This document shows, piece by piece, positions 11,740-24,190 of a stretch of DNA of 64,000 nucleotides (position 1 is its first letter; each line of letters starts with the position of its first letter). The position numbers were made by a program, and so were the translations under genes. This DNA is from Parasponia andersonii (taxonomy: Eukaryota; Streptophyta; Magnoliopsida; Rosales; Cannabaceae): assembly GCA_002914805.1 (NCBI GenBank), contig JXTB01000221.1, positions 266,288 to 330,287 of the forward strand, in the 5' to 3' direction. The notes under the pieces are model-generated. The model was not told the DNA's origin. It did no database searches and worked only from the letters and a program-made list of their open reading frames with translations.

Positions 11740-13100
11740 GAAATTTTCGTCCTCGAAATTAGAATAGGCGTGAGTACTTTTTCTTCGTCTCTTCTTCTCG
11801 TTCCCACGTGGTCTCTTCGATTTTGTGATTACGCCACAATACCTTAACCAGGGGTATTGTCTTGTTCTGCAAAGTTTTCTCTTCACGTGCTAATATTTTG
11901 TTTGGTTCTCTTTGTAAGTTAAGACTTCATGAATCTTGATGGGTTCATGATTTAACACGTGTGAAGGGTCCAGGACATATTTTTTCAGCATAGATACATG
12001 AAAGACATTAGATACATTAGCCAATTCTGGTGATAGAACCAACCTATATGCTACTTTTCCGACCCGTTCGAGGATCTCGAATGGTCCAATATATCTCGAA
12101 CTCAATTTTCCCTTCTTCCCAAACCTCATTACACCTTTCATTGGTGCAACCTTAAGAAAAACTATGTCTCCCACTTGAAATTCCAATGGTGTTCTCCGTT
12201 TGTCAGCATAGCTTTTCTGTCGACTTTGGGTAATTTCTATCCTTTTCCTGATTTTCCGTACTGCTTCAATGATCTCCCTTATGAAGTCGGTGGTCTCTAA
12301 ATGCTTCTTCCTAGGTTCATACCAATGGATTGAGGATATACATCTCCTTCCATAAAGCACTTCATAAGGTGCTGCCTTGATAGAAGCCTAATAGCCATTA
12401 TTACAAGAGAATTCTATCAATGAAAGCTTCTTGTTCCATGCTCCTTTAAAGTCTATCACACAAGCCCTGAGCATATCTTTTAGAGTTTCAATGGTTCATT
12501 CTGACTGCCCGTCTGTTTACAGATGGAAAGTCGTGCTAAAAAGTTGCTTTGTTCCAAAAAAATTCGTTGAACCTTTCTCCAAAAAGTAGAAGTAAATCGA
12601 CTATCATAGTCAGAAATGATCAGTCGTGGTATTCCATGTAGTCTGACTATCTCAGTCACATATAATTCAACCAACTTTTCTAATGAATAAGTGATTTTCA
12701 TTAGTAGAAAATGTGCTAATTTAGTCAATTGATCCACAATCACCCATATTATATCGTATCCTTCATGCTTTTTGGGTAATCCAACTACAAAATCCATGGT
12801 AATTTTCTCCCATTTCCACTCAGGAATTTTAATTGGTTGTAACTCCCCTGTAGGTCTCTTGTGTTCGGCCTTAACTGTTTGACAAGTCAAACATCTCTGC
12901 ACATACTTTGCCACATCATTTTTCAGTCCATTCCACGAAAAGTACTTTTTGAGATCGTTATACATCTTTGTTGTACCAGGGTGGACAGAATAAGGGGTTT
13001 CATGTGCTTCGGAAAGGATTTGGTTCCTCATTTCTATATCGTTTCGTATGCACAGTCTACCATTAAACTTTAGGATTCCATCAATAGAGATGTTGAATTA
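11740..13100 (-). pseudogene. gypsy-1 integrase and chromodomain-like tail
   Basis: Integrase inserts the cDNA into the genome. Bases 12480-13031 show the zinc-binding HPGTTKMY and CLTCQ residues and the catalytic-core Asp positions in TMDFVVGLP and ISDYDSRFTS. Bases 11890-12360 show the C-terminal part with LYGRRC, SRQKSYAD, GDIVFLKVAPMKG, GPFEILERVGKVAYRL and NVFHVSMLKKY. Beyond a frame change near 11890, PLVKVLW-like and TTWERE-like residues can be read down to about 11740, as in chromovirus chromodomain-type tails. At least two stops or frameshifts separate the parts (near 12475 and 12370). The same region of gypsy-2 (63001-63825) is closely similar and better preserved. Confident for integrase, less for chromodomain binding ability. 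Confidence 0.88.
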
Positions 13101-13379
13101 TGATTGTCTACCCTTCGTAATATCTTTTCTAATTTGTACTAAGACTGGATCGAGCTCCTAAGCTTCTTTCATGTTCTCAAGAATGTTTAGTTTGAGAGTT
13201 AAAGTTGACTATTTTTCTACTATTAACTCTAAACCGACACTATTAATATCTTTTTGTAAAGGCTCAGGTAAAGTTTTTATTGATATCAAGGTTGTAGTTA
13301 TTTTCCTAGTTAGTGTATCTGCGACCTTATTTGCCTTACCTAGGTGGTATAGGATTTCAAAATCATAATCCTTAACCAA

Positions 13380-14560
13380 CTCCAACCACCTATGTTGCTT
13401 ATGTTCAAGTCTTTCTAAGTGAATATATATTTCAGACTTTTATGATCAGTGTAAATTCGGCATTGAGTCCCGTACAAATATTGTCGTCAAAGTTTGAGGG
13501 CAAAAACTATAGCAACAAGTTCAAGATCATGGGTTGGATAGTTCTTCTCGTACTCCTTAAGTTGTCGTGAACCATACACCATGACTTTGCTATTTTGCAT
13601 CAATATTGCTCCTAGTCCCAACTTCGATGCATCACTAAAGATGTCAAAATGTCCTTCGTCTGACGGAATAGTAAGGATAGGTGCACTAGTAAGCCTATTC
13701 TTTAGCTGTTGAAAACTTTCTTCGCACTTCTCCATCCCTTCATATTTCTTTCCTTTTCACGTAAGACTTGTGAAAGGTGCAGTGAGTTTTGAAAATTCTT
13801 CTACAAATATTCGATCATAGCCTACTAATCCCAAAAAGCTCCTTACTTCTATCACAGTTTTGGGTGCTGACCAATTGTTAATTTCCTCTATCTTTGAGGG
13901 GACTATTGACATACCTTCGCTTGAGATGACATATCCTAGGAATTGGACTTGGTTAAGCCGAAATTCACACTTGGAGAATTTGGCATAAAGGTGATGTTCC
14001 CTTAATTTCTGCAATGCAAGTCTAAGATGTTGTTCATTTTCTTCTTAAGACCTTGAATAAATCAATATATTATTAATGAAGACTATGAAAAATGTTTCCA
14101 AGTATTCCTTCAATACTCGATTCATAAGTCCGCGAATGATGCAGGGGCATTGGTTAACCCAAAGGACATCACTAAGAACTCATAATATCCATATCGGTTT
14201 CAGAAAGCAAACTTTGGAACATCACTTTCTTTAATTCTTAATTGATGGTAGCCAGATCGTAGATTAATTTTTGAGAAAATTGCAGATCCCTTTGATTGAT
14301 CAAATAAGTCATCTATCCTTGGCAATGGATATTTGTTCTTTATAGTGACCATGTTTAGTTCCCTATAGTCGATACACATTCTGAATGTGCCGTCCTTTTT
14401 CTTTACGAATAGCACTGGTGCGTCTCATGGTAAGTGGCTTGGTCTGATGAAACCTTTGTCTAACAACTTTTGCAGTTGAGTTTGCATCTCTTTCAGCTCA
14501 GTAGGAGCCATTCTGTATGGTGCTCTGGAAATAGGGGCAGTACCCGGTACTAATTCGATT
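13380..14560 (-). pseudogene. gypsy-1 reverse transcriptase and RNase H, inactive
   Basis: Reverse transcriptase copies the element RNA into DNA and RNase H removes the RNA strand. Bases 14200-14415 encode [20 protein letters not shown] and [12 protein letters not shown]. The fingers region continues upstream to about 14515, with an in-frame TGA where the family has Trp just before [10 protein letters not shown]. The catalytic FIDD/YVDD box reads FINN (14069-14080). Bases 13757-14014 encode AKFSKCEF and QFLGYVIS of the thumb/connection. Bases 13487-13735 encode RNase H with [15 protein letters not shown] and [16 protein letters not shown]. Several frame changes separate these blocks. Both catalytic Asp are gone, so the enzyme is dead independently of the stops. 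Confidence 0.88.
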
Positions 14561-14779
14561 TCGAAGGAAATTTCTCACTCTGGCAGTAGTCCTGGCAGAT
14601 CTTTGGGAAATACGTCGATGTACTCCTTAACGATTGTTACATCCTCTGGTCTCTTCTTTTCTTCTTTACTCTTATCTAGGATATTAACTAAATATCCCAG
14701 ACACCCATTATTCAACATTCTCCTTGCTTGTATTACTGAGATCATCATCCGACATTACTTTATAGAATCTCCATTATAA

Positions 14780-14977
14780 GTGAACTTTTTTGCTTATGGA
14801 GGCTTGAGCGTGACCATATGACTTCAATATTTAATACTAGAATTATACATTCCTAAAAAGTCCATCCCTAGAATGACATCATAATCCGTCATTTCTAGGA
14901 TGACTAGATCAGTATATAGTTCTAGTGGTTATAATTATTGGAACGTGCCTATTCCAATAGATTGCAGTCAAGGTTGT
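14780..14977 (-). pseudogene. gypsy-1 protease, C-terminal part
   Basis: The minus strand encodes the end of a retropepsin domain: RHVPIIIT-like residues at about 14925-14950, then TDYDVILGMDFLGMYN-type sequence at about 14840-14895. The N-terminal part lies at 27205-27400, on the far side of the copia-1 insertion. Together they make one domain, which shows that copia-1 landed inside it. Confidence 0.75.
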
Positions 14978-16282
14978 TGTCCCAAGAATTGCTATCCCAA
15001 GAAGGGGGTGAATTAGGTTTTTAAGACTTTTATAGACTTTTTTAATAAAGTAAGAAGATTGAGTAAATAATGAATGGGGCAAGTAAAGATAGCAAATAAA
15101 CAAGCATAATATCAAAGTAAATAAATTAAAGAGATAAGGATAGAGAGATACAAATGCTATTTTTACGAGGTTCGACAAATACGACGGTTTGCTTACGTCC
15201 CCGGCTCTCCGCAACTTGCTTAGAGCTTTCCACTATCGAATCAAGATTATGGGCTTGATCGACCCCTTGTACAATCCAGAGTGATTTCTTCTTAGGCACA
15301 CCCACGCCTTTACAATAGTCTTGAATCCAGCTCTATTACACCTAACCATGGATTGTTTAGAATCCGGTGTCAACCTCACCTATACCGGGTTGTTTATGAT
15401 TCTGGTGCCAACCTCATCTCTCAATAATTTTTTTATGTAAATACAAGTGAACACTCACTCAAAGAATCACCTATCAAAGTAATAATACAAGACAAGCTTA
15501 GGTGATTTGAAAACAATGCATAAATGATGCTCTAGGAATGACTCAAATAGATTAGAAAGTTATTGTTGAGTAAAAGAGAGCTTTTGCAATTAGAAACTGA
15601 TTGTGTGTCAATATAGATTCGTATTCTCTCTCTCTCTAAGTCATCAAACTTAGCTCTATTTAAAAGCATCTTTAAAAACTAACCATTTTCGACTGTTAGT
15701 ATCTTGCTACAAAAATTTTGGTCGACCAGAAATAATTTTGGTCGACCAAAAAGCTAGCCGTTGGAGTCCAAAATGCCAGTTCAGCTCCAATGGCCATTAT
15801 TTTGGTTAACCAAGCCTGGTCGACCAAAAATCAATTAGAAACAGAAAACTTTTTGTTTCTTTGAACTAATTTGGACATTCTTATAACTTCCTTTTTCAAA
15901 ACATTTTTTAACATTAAGAAAATGTACTTTTGAGAATATTTGGGCTAGATTAGAAATAATATTTATTTTCAAACAATCAATAGATTAAAAGTTTAGCTAA
16001 TTCTTTGAAGATTTGTTTGAAAAATTATTTGAAAGATTTTTTAGCCATATCAAAGAGAATATTTTGTGCAATGCAATGAATCAAGTACATGACTAGGAAA
16101 TAAATTTTAACCTATCCTTCGAGGTTTATCAATGATGATCTATTCTTGAGAACTTCATTTCTTGAGTTTTATCAATTTCTTTTTCAACTTAATAACTACA
16201 AACTCAAGTCAATTATTAGTAACTAAATCACATGTTTGTTATTATCAAATTAAGATAAGATTGAAAGCCACATAGGTCAACA
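14978..16282 (-). mobile_element. copia-1 3' LTR (1305 bp)
   Basis: The plus strand starts TGTCCCAAGAATTGC and ends AGGTCAACA, next to the polypurine tract. It aligns to 25864-27204 with, by eye, roughly nine of ten bases equal and a 40-bp gap near 16105. It contains a CT-rich microsatellite near 15630 and several TTTTGGTCGACC palindromes near 15715-15830. Confidence 0.88.
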
Positions 16283-16298
16283 ATCTCCCCATTTTTGA
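16283..16298 (-). other. copia-1 polypurine tract
   Basis: The minus strand reads TCAAAAATGGGGAGAT directly before the LTR start TGTTGACC. This is the expected purine-rich plus-strand primer position. Confidence 0.8.
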
Positions 16299-16639
16299 TG
16301 ATGACAAACATTGATTTTTGAGATAAAAATAATGATACAATTTAATTAGCATGCATGACCTTACCATTATTTTTAGAAACTCCCTCTCAACATATACATG
16401 GAAATTTTTAAAAAAATCTCCCTCTTTTTAACTCAATTTATGTATACATTAAGTAACAAGAATCATGAATATTTTCTCCCCCTTTGAAATTAGAAAAAAG
16501 AATTGAAGATACATAAGTCTCATAAGTATAGTGAGAATAATAGATCATAATCGAAGATAGACATAAGTCTCACACAAGGTTCCATCATCCATAATAAGAA
16601 GAAATACAAAGAGAGTTCAAAAGGTTCACAAATAACATA

Positions 16640-17893
16640 CTAACACACCATAAAGACTAACACATCATAAAAGAACATACAAAGCATAAGTAAATAAGCA
16701 AGAGAAAGACTTTTAAGATGGAGGAGGATTTTGTCCTTGATGCATATAGTTCCACATCTCTTATTAGTACTCAAAGAGGCAATCAAACTATGCTTGTTGA
16801 GAGTCTTGAAGAGCTTGAATTTGCCTACCATGATATTCCTTGAATGCATTAAAATCCACAACAAGAGTGTCTAAGGGTGCATTCATAAGTTGAAATACTT
16901 CTTCAAAGTTAAACGTGGGAAGAGTTGTATAAGCAGTAGATGGGTCACCTTCCTCATTATCACCATAATCATGAGTCTCAATGGGTACACTAGGATCACC
17001 AGCCTTTTCGGGCCCCTTGTAGGACCAAGTACCGTTGGTCTCATTAAAGAACCAATGCATGTGCTCGACGACGGTTCTATCAAAAGGAGACATTGGTTTT
17101 CCTTGACGGACTCATCATGAAGAGGAATTTCAAAATAATCAAAGATTTGAGTAAGTAGCATTCCATAAGAAAGACACCCTGTCTTCTCAGAACCAGCTTC
17201 CCTCATTTGGGTCATAAAGATATGTCCTAAATTTATAGCTTTCCCCATGAGTACAGAATTAATTAGGAAAATATCAAGAGGATTGACTATCTCTCTATGG
17301 CCAGTACGAGGAAGAATATTGTAGTGATATAGTGGTGAAGGAGTCTGCTATGAACATTCAAATGATTAGCAATACAATTTGGATAATAATTGCCATCCCT
17401 AGTTAGATTCTTCAAAGTTGTCACCTAATCAAAATCTCCCATAAGATCAATTGGATGACCACCTTCATTGGGTATTTCTAGAATAGCACAAAGATCACTC
17501 ATATTCATATCAATAACCTTTCCTTTAAGAGTACAAGTAATTCCATGAACTTCACTCTTTAGGTTCATAGCAGCATAAAAACCTTTTACCAACCTAGGGT
17601 AAGTCAACCCATTAATGCTAGAAAAGGAAACCCAATCCATCCTATAAAATATATGTCTCCAACCTACTAGTTTTTCCATAGCAACCCAATCTACACTACT
17701 TCCATTCACTAATGCCCTCTTAGTAAAATTATTTTGGAAATCGTCAATAATTCTAGGATTAGTGAAAAAAGGAGTGTCAAACCTTGATTTTGATCTCCTT
17801 TCATCTTCTTCTTCGATGACATTCTTTCCTGACCACTTGTTGGCGTGAGCTTTGAATAGCATCAAGGATTTGAGCAAGAAAGAGAGAAGAAAT
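16640..17893 (-). pseudogene. Extra frame 3' of pol in copia-1 (env position)
   Basis: Three minus-strand frames follow one another between pol and the 3' LTR: 17425-17877 (with DWVAMEKLVGWRHIFYRM, GFYAAMNLKSEVHG, LCAILEIPNEGG), 16883-17248 (with NLGHIFMTQMREAG, LSYGMLLTQIFDYFEIPL) and 16640-17093 (with HMHWFFNETNGTWSYKG and a Gln-rich end). Read together they make one broken protein of about 400 residues. The pattern recalls a domain frequent in plant transposon-associated proteins and in the extra open reading frame of SIRE elements, sometimes called envelope-like. No clear signal peptide or membrane span is visible, so an envelope role is not supported. It lies on the same strand as pol and the solo LTR at 18092 sits just 5' of it. 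Function unknown. Confidence 0.6.
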
Positions 17894-18091
17894 AGGCAGA
17901 ATGATCACAAAATTGGAAGGAGTAAAACCGGTTTAGTTGGAGAAAGGATGAAATATTGACGAAATTTGAGTGAAAACTCATAGAAATCAAGATTAGAAGC
18001 AAATGGAATAAAGGTTTAGGGTTTTTGTTCAGGGGATAAGAGTTTCGAGTGAAAAGGATGAGAGAGAAAACAAAGAAAAGACCATAAAAAC

Positions 18092-20914
18092 TGTGACATC
18101 CCCCCTTCCCACACACATACGTAAGGATATTTGTATAAATATTTAGTGAGATCGAGAGATGCTACTCGACTTAGAACTGATAAAACAAGGGAAAATTAAA
18201 ACTTTTGACTTTCTAGAGAGAGAAAGAAAAACTTTACTCATTTTTTTAAATATAGTATAATTTATACATACTTACATACTCCCAAAGTGGACCTCTTATA
18301 AATATACATAATGTACACACACTCAAAATGGATACAAAATTCTCAATCAGGAAACCACAACGTCAAAATTCTCATATACACAAGCCGTAGTCGGAAAGTC
18401 GGTGCTCCTCCTCTTAACTCACATATGAGAAATGTCATCTGCAATGTAAGAATATTTGTGAGTATAAAACTCAGTAAGTAACGAGTGCAAATGCAACATA
18501 TATATTCTAGAAAACAGATAATGGTATGATTGGGATCCCTTGTATTTTGTATTGCCTGACAAGACCGTGAATTGCATACTGAGCCACTCAGATAACTAAT
18601 AACTAATCATAAGCCATCGTATGGAGGTCTCGAGTCTCAAATACATTTCAAACCCCTCTGTGTACTGCAGAGGTCCTCCCCATACCACTATCAGAGTGTT
18701 CCCGAAAGAACTAAATATTATCCTTGAAGGAACCTAATAATGTCCCCGAAGGAACCAGATAATGTTCCCGAAGGAACTAGATAATTGGGCGCTGGCCCGC
18801 CATACCCTATTCACTAATACTCGTCAGGCAATATAAATACACCACATATTCATGCCTCATGTATGTCGGAATAACAGATTTAGATATCTATGCTTTAGGC
18901 ATAACAGAATAACAAATACAACTTTTCATACAATTCAAGGATTCCATAAGTTCACAGAACAAATAATTTCTTACATTGCAGGTGTAACGTTACTTACCTT
19001 GTGTCCGACAGAAAAGATAGTGAAAAGGGTCAGTATCCTCTGTGGTTAGGTGTGTGGAAGACCTGATATCAATTTCATTACTAGAATGATTACTACAATT
19101 TAAAATGCTTAAAGAAAGCAACCACAATCATAAATCACAACTTTCACAAAATCAGAAAATCTAATCACAAAATGAACCAAAATGGCACATACTTTCATAA
19201 AAACTAGTCCATTTGCTTCTAAATAGTACCATTTGGTTTTACAAATATTTGGACAGTACCTCCCCTATTTTTAGGACATTCCCACATGATTTAAGATCTG
19301 CAATAACAATCCACAAGCCAATTCCCACATATACACCTCAAAGAATATCATTTAGAATAACCTAGGTGCACTTGACTTCTTTTTGGTTTAAACAAAGTTT
19401 AAAACCACTTTTACACTTGTATATCATCATAACCAGCCAGTAAATAGGTGAAATCTACATAAAAGGATCAATGTCTTATATATTCCAAGTAATGAAATCA
19501 AATTACAAGTGTAGACAACTTATTCCAACAATAAAAACACTTGAATCCACAAATAGCAAACTTTAGGGCTTTAAGTCTAACTTTAATCCTCCACTTAAAT
19601 TCTATGTTTCCGACCATATATAAGGTTTTCTAGGACCTTTATTCATCAAATAAAAGCTTTCATTTAAGGGCTAATGCAATAGAAATAAATTACCAATTCC
19701 AAATTCCATAAAAACCTCACCTTGACTAGTTTGAACCTTTGTTGAAGCTCTTGCCTTCTTCTTCCACAAAACTGATTTCTATGGCTTAGAAATTGATCTT
19801 AGGACTCAAGAGGACCTAGATGAATCATTATTTAAGTGGTATCAAGTGGAGAATTGAAATAATAAAACAAAACCTAGGAAGGAGAATTAGTAGAATTACC
19901 TTGACTAGTTTGGACCTATCTTGCTTTCTTGAGCTCCAAATTGAGTTCTACCACTTGAAAACTCTTGGAAATAGTTAATGGGAGCTGAGAGAAGTCTAAA
20001 AATGAGTGGGAGAGTTTCAGGTCGTGGCTGGAGAGAAAGGAGAAGAAAATGACCAGATTTGGTCCAAAAGTGATACTTAATAATTAAGAAATGGCATAAC
20101 TTAAGTTCTAAGGGGTATTTTGGGAATTTTGCACCTTACTTTCCATGTGTCCAGCTCTATAATATCCTTAGCATACTCACCACGTTGCTGGTCCATCCTA
20201 TACACCCAAGTGTAGACCAAAATGGTGAAACCTAGCTTAAGAGGTGAAAACTAGTCATACTTTGACCTATAATCCCATATGGCCAATCTTATTGTAATCT
20301 AGTGAAACCTAGCCCCATAACCAATCATTAAATATAAAAATAAGTCAATTAGACTCCAATTAATAATGCAAATAAAGTATCAGTGCCTAATTATTAGAGT
20401 GCACAAAGATAACATTACGCGATTAAGCTTAATCTAAGCTAGCTTAGTGTAATTAAACACAGTTGAGTATAGTAACAGCCACCTCATGCTTACCTGAAAC
20501 CAACATTTTGGAAAATGCTAGAAATGGTTTCTACACATTAAATAAAAGCTATTTGACGTGTTAAACGTATAGTGAATTTGGCTCCGAAAAACGTGAAAAA
20601 TGTATTTTACTGAAAAACTACTATTTGACTAAGTTATCAACAGATATGACTTTAATGCATGTTCGTATAGTATTACTATTCATAAATGTATTCTTTGTTC
20701 CTTTCACACACCAAGTTCTCTCTCTCTGAGGGTACTGAGCTTTGACACTGCATGGGAGTACTTCCATATATATTAGTACAATAATACAGATCATTTAACA
20801 ATCAGAATGAGTAATTTACTATGAAATTTATACTAGTTGCTTGATATGTCTATTATGCAATATGAATATGTTTATTATTGGCTTATTATATATGTGAGAA
20901 TCTTGGGCATCAGC
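18092..20914 (-). mobile_element. Solo LTR of a gypsy-2-type chromovirus
   Basis: It starts TGTGACATCCCCCC and ends near CTTGGGCATCAGC on the plus strand. It matches the gypsy-2 LTR at 59970-62961 over long blocks, for example around 19190-19290 against 61205-61325. A 5-bp direct repeat aaaac flanks it (18087-18091 and 20915-20919). The terminal CA overlaps the duplication, so the exact end is uncertain by one or two bases. No internal region remains. It is the innermost layer of the nest. Confidence 0.8.
18701..18788 (+). repeat. 22-bp tandem repeat, four copies
   Basis: Units start at 18701, 18723, 18745 and 18767. The consensus is close to cccgaaggaac, then a variable pair, then ataatgt. 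The last two copies differ at few positions. The homologous LTR at 59970-62961 lacks the array; its corresponding stretch repeats cttcaacgaga instead (near 60645 and 60681). Confidence 0.85.
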
Positions 20915-21099
20915 AAAACAGCACAACTTCGCATGTCTGAAGCAACCATCAGTTTTGGTCGACCAAAATCTAAAAAGATTCAGATTTGGTGAAAACACAA
21001 AGAAAATACATATTTTTAAAGAATCAATTGAGAGTTTCAGATTTGGTCAAATAAAATAAAAAGGGAGAAGGATTAAAAGAAAAGTATGACAGAGTATAA

Positions 21100-22690
21100 T
21101 TAGGAAATTTCATCAAAATCAAGCATGCCAAGTTCTCTTCTAATCATACAAAATCGTTCTTCACTAATTGTAAAAATGTCCACTAATTGTTTTTCAGTGG
21201 AGACAAATTCAAGAGAAACATCACATTTTTGCATGTGATCATGAAGGAAATAGTGTCTTATATCAATTTTCTTAGCTCGTGAATGCAAAATAGAATTTTT
21301 AGATAAGCTTATAGCACTAGTGTTATCACATTTAATAGGCACATGTGCAAATTTCATATCAAAATCTAAAAATGTTTGTTTTATCCATATAATTGTGCAC
21401 AACAACTAGCCGCGGATATATACTCCGCTTCGGTGGTGGAAAGAGCAATTGAATTTTGATTCTTGCTAAACCAAGAAACTAGTGAGTATCCCAAAAAGCG
21501 ACAAGTACCACTTGTACTCTTTCGATCGGTTTTGTACCCGACAAAATCCGCATCCGAATAACTTGAGATATTAAAGTGTGTGCCTTTAGGATACCATAAT
21601 CCTATATTCAAAGTGCCATGCAAATATTTTAAAATACGTTTAACCACACTAAGATGGGATTCTTTAGGATTAGATTGATATCTAGCATATAGATAAACAC
21701 TAAACATGATATCGAGTCTACTAGCGGTAAGATAAAGTAAGGATCCGATCATACCTCGATATTTAGTAATATCTACCACTTTACTGCTTTCATCTTTGCC
21801 AAGCTTGATCGACGAGCTCATTGGTGTCTTCATTGGTTTTAAATGTTCAAGATCAAACTTCTTGAGTAGTTCTTTGATGTACTTTGCTTGATTGATGAAG
21901 ATTCCTTCTTTGGATTGTTTTATTTGAAGCCAAAGGAAGAAGTTCAATTCTCCCATCATACTCATCTCAAATTCACTATGCATGCACTTAGAGAATTCTT
22001 TACATAGATAAACATCAATGGCTCCAAATATAATATCGTCAACATAGATTTGCGCAATTATCATGTCCACCCCTTTCTTCTTAATAAAAAGAGTAGTATC
22101 TGATTTTCCCATTGAAAACTTATTTGAAATCAAAAATTTTTTTAATCTATCATACCAAGCTCTAGGAGCTTGTTTTAGAGCATATAAAGCCTTTTTCAAT
22201 TTATAAACATGATCCGGATACTTATGATTTTGAAAACTAGGGGGTTGGGCTACATAAATTTCTTCTAAGGTATATCCATTTAAAAATGCACTCTTAACAT
22301 CCATTTGCTAAAGAATAAAATTCTTATGGCATGCAAATGCTAATAGCATTCTGATGGATTCTAATCTTGCTACAGGTACAAAGGTTTCTTCATAATCAAT
22401 ATCTACTTCTTGATTAAAACCTTGGGCCACTAATCTAGCCTTGTTTCGCACAATCACCCCATGCTCATCTAATTTTTTTCTAAAGATCCGTTTTGTTCCA
22501 ATAACCGAATGATCACTAGATCTTGGAAGTAATTCTCATACATCACTTCTTTCAAATTGATTTAGCTCCTCTTGCATTGCTAAAATCCAAAATTCATCTT
22601 TTTTAGCATCTTTAAAATTTGTTAGTACAATTTGAGAAAGGAAAGCTAAATTCTTGCAAATATTTCTAAGTGATGCTCTAGTTGTGATAC
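21100..22690 (-). pseudogene. copia-1 reverse transcriptase and RNase H
   Basis: Bases 21381-22304 form one open frame of 307 codons. It holds [37 protein letters not shown], the intact catalytic box [38 protein letters not shown] and the RNase H residues [20 protein letters not shown] and [10 protein letters not shown]. Bases 21100-21405 continue in another frame with IKCDNTSAISLSKN, HSRAKKIDIRHYFLHD and FTISEE, ending the pol gene. Bases 22305-22690 hold the N-terminal fingers with several stops. The catalytic Asp pair is intact, unlike gypsy-1, but the frame breaks at about 21390 and 22310 leave no complete protein. Confidence 0.9.
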
Positions 22691-22691
22691 C

Positions 22692-24190
22692 TTATAAGGG
22701 ATCACCTAGAATTTTGTCTTTAGGATGGGCATGACTAAATTTTAAATCTTGAGGAATAATTAGAATATTACCTTTGTCGCATCTTTCTTCCTTAAGACTT
22801 TTGTCTTGTTGTAGTTGGATGTCCTCTTCTTCATTTGATCTTTCATTGACACTTAATTCATTTAAAATTTGTTCCAAATCTACATTATCATCATCATCTA
22901 TATTTCTCCCCTCATGGAGAGTGTTAGATTTATCAAAAACAACATGCATAGATTCTTCTACTATCAATGTTGTTTTGTTGAAAACTCTATAAGTTTTACT
23001 AGTAGTAGAATATCCGAGAAAAATACCAGCATCGGATTTTGAATCAAATTTTTCCAAATTATCTTTAGTATTCAAAATAAAACATTTACAATCAAAAACT
23101 TTTAAATAACTAATGTTGGGTTTTCTATCTTTCCAAAGCTCATAAGGTGTCTTGTTCAAGATTGGCCTTATCATAATTCTATTCACAATATAACAAGTGA
23201 TACATACTGCTTTAGCCCAAAAATATTTTGGCAAACTATTTTCATTTAGCATACTTCGTGCCATTTCTTGTAGGGTTCTATTCTTTCTTTCTACAACTTT
23301 ATTTTGTTATGGAGTTCTAGAAGCGGAAAAATTATGATCAAAACCTTTTTTATAGCAAAAAGCTTCCATTTCATCATTTTCAAACTCACCACTATGATCA
23401 CTTCTAATAGATGCGATGGTGTAGCCTTTTTCATTTTGCACTTTCTTACAAAAAATAGTAAGTATATTTAAAACATTATTTTTATAAGTAATAAATAGAA
23501 CCCAAGTTAATCTTGAAAAATCATCAACTATCACAAAGGCATAATGTTTTCTAGCAAGACTAGCTACTCTTGATTGTCCAAATAGATCCATGTGAAGTAG
23601 TTGCAAGGGTCTAGAAGTAGTAATGACGTTTTTGGATTTAAAAGAGCATTTTACTTGTATTCCAAATTGGTATGCATCACAAACCTTGTCTTTTTCAAAA
23701 AGTAAACTCGGTAAACCACTAACAAGTTTATTCTTTGAAAGCTTAGAAATAGTATTCATGCTAGCATGTCCAAGTCTTCTATGCCAAAGCAAAGAATCAT
23801 CTTTTAAAGCTGAAAGACATTTATCTTGACTAAAATATTTTTCAATATCAATAGTGTAAACATTGTCTTTTCTTTCCCCTTCAAAAATAATTTCTTTTGA
23901 ATAAGTATCCTCAATCAAGCATTTGGAAGGCTCAAAAATGACTCTATAACCTTTATCACAAAGTTGATTTATACTAAGCAAATTATGTTTAAGACTATCA
24001 ACAAATAAAACATTTTCTATAATGGGTAAGGATGTAGTACCAATGTTACCTATATCCAAAATCTTGCCTTTAGTGTTGTCTCCAAATGTGACATGTCCTC
24101 CACTTCTTTTTGTGAATGATGAGAGCAAGGAGTAGTCTCCGGTTATGTGTTTGGAGCAACCACTATCTAAGAACCAAAAGTTTTTCTTCT
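22692..24190 (-). pseudogene. copia-1 protease and integrase
   Basis: The protease active site DSG (24159-24167, in FLDSGCSKH) is intact. Bases 23307-24128 form one frame of 273 codons running from the protease through the gag-pre-integrase linker (LLWHRRLGHASMNTISKLSK) into the integrase core (LHMDLFGQSRVAS, VIVDDFSRLTWV, IRSDHSGEFEN). The zinc-binding HHCC motif reads C-D-A-Y where the family has C-x-x-C, so its last Cys is lost. Bases 22692-23264 hold the C-terminal part with MARSMLNENSLPKYFWAKAV, ELWKDRKPNISYLKVFDCKC and KSDAGIFLGYS. A stop near 23306 (TAA where the family has Gln) separates the two frames. Overall this is a well-preserved but inactive copy. Confidence 0.9.

Noticed and set aside
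16640-17893. A viral envelope gene or integrated plant virus
   Set aside because: No signal peptide, membrane span or viral hallmark was seen, and the frame lies within copia-1 between pol and its polypurine tract.
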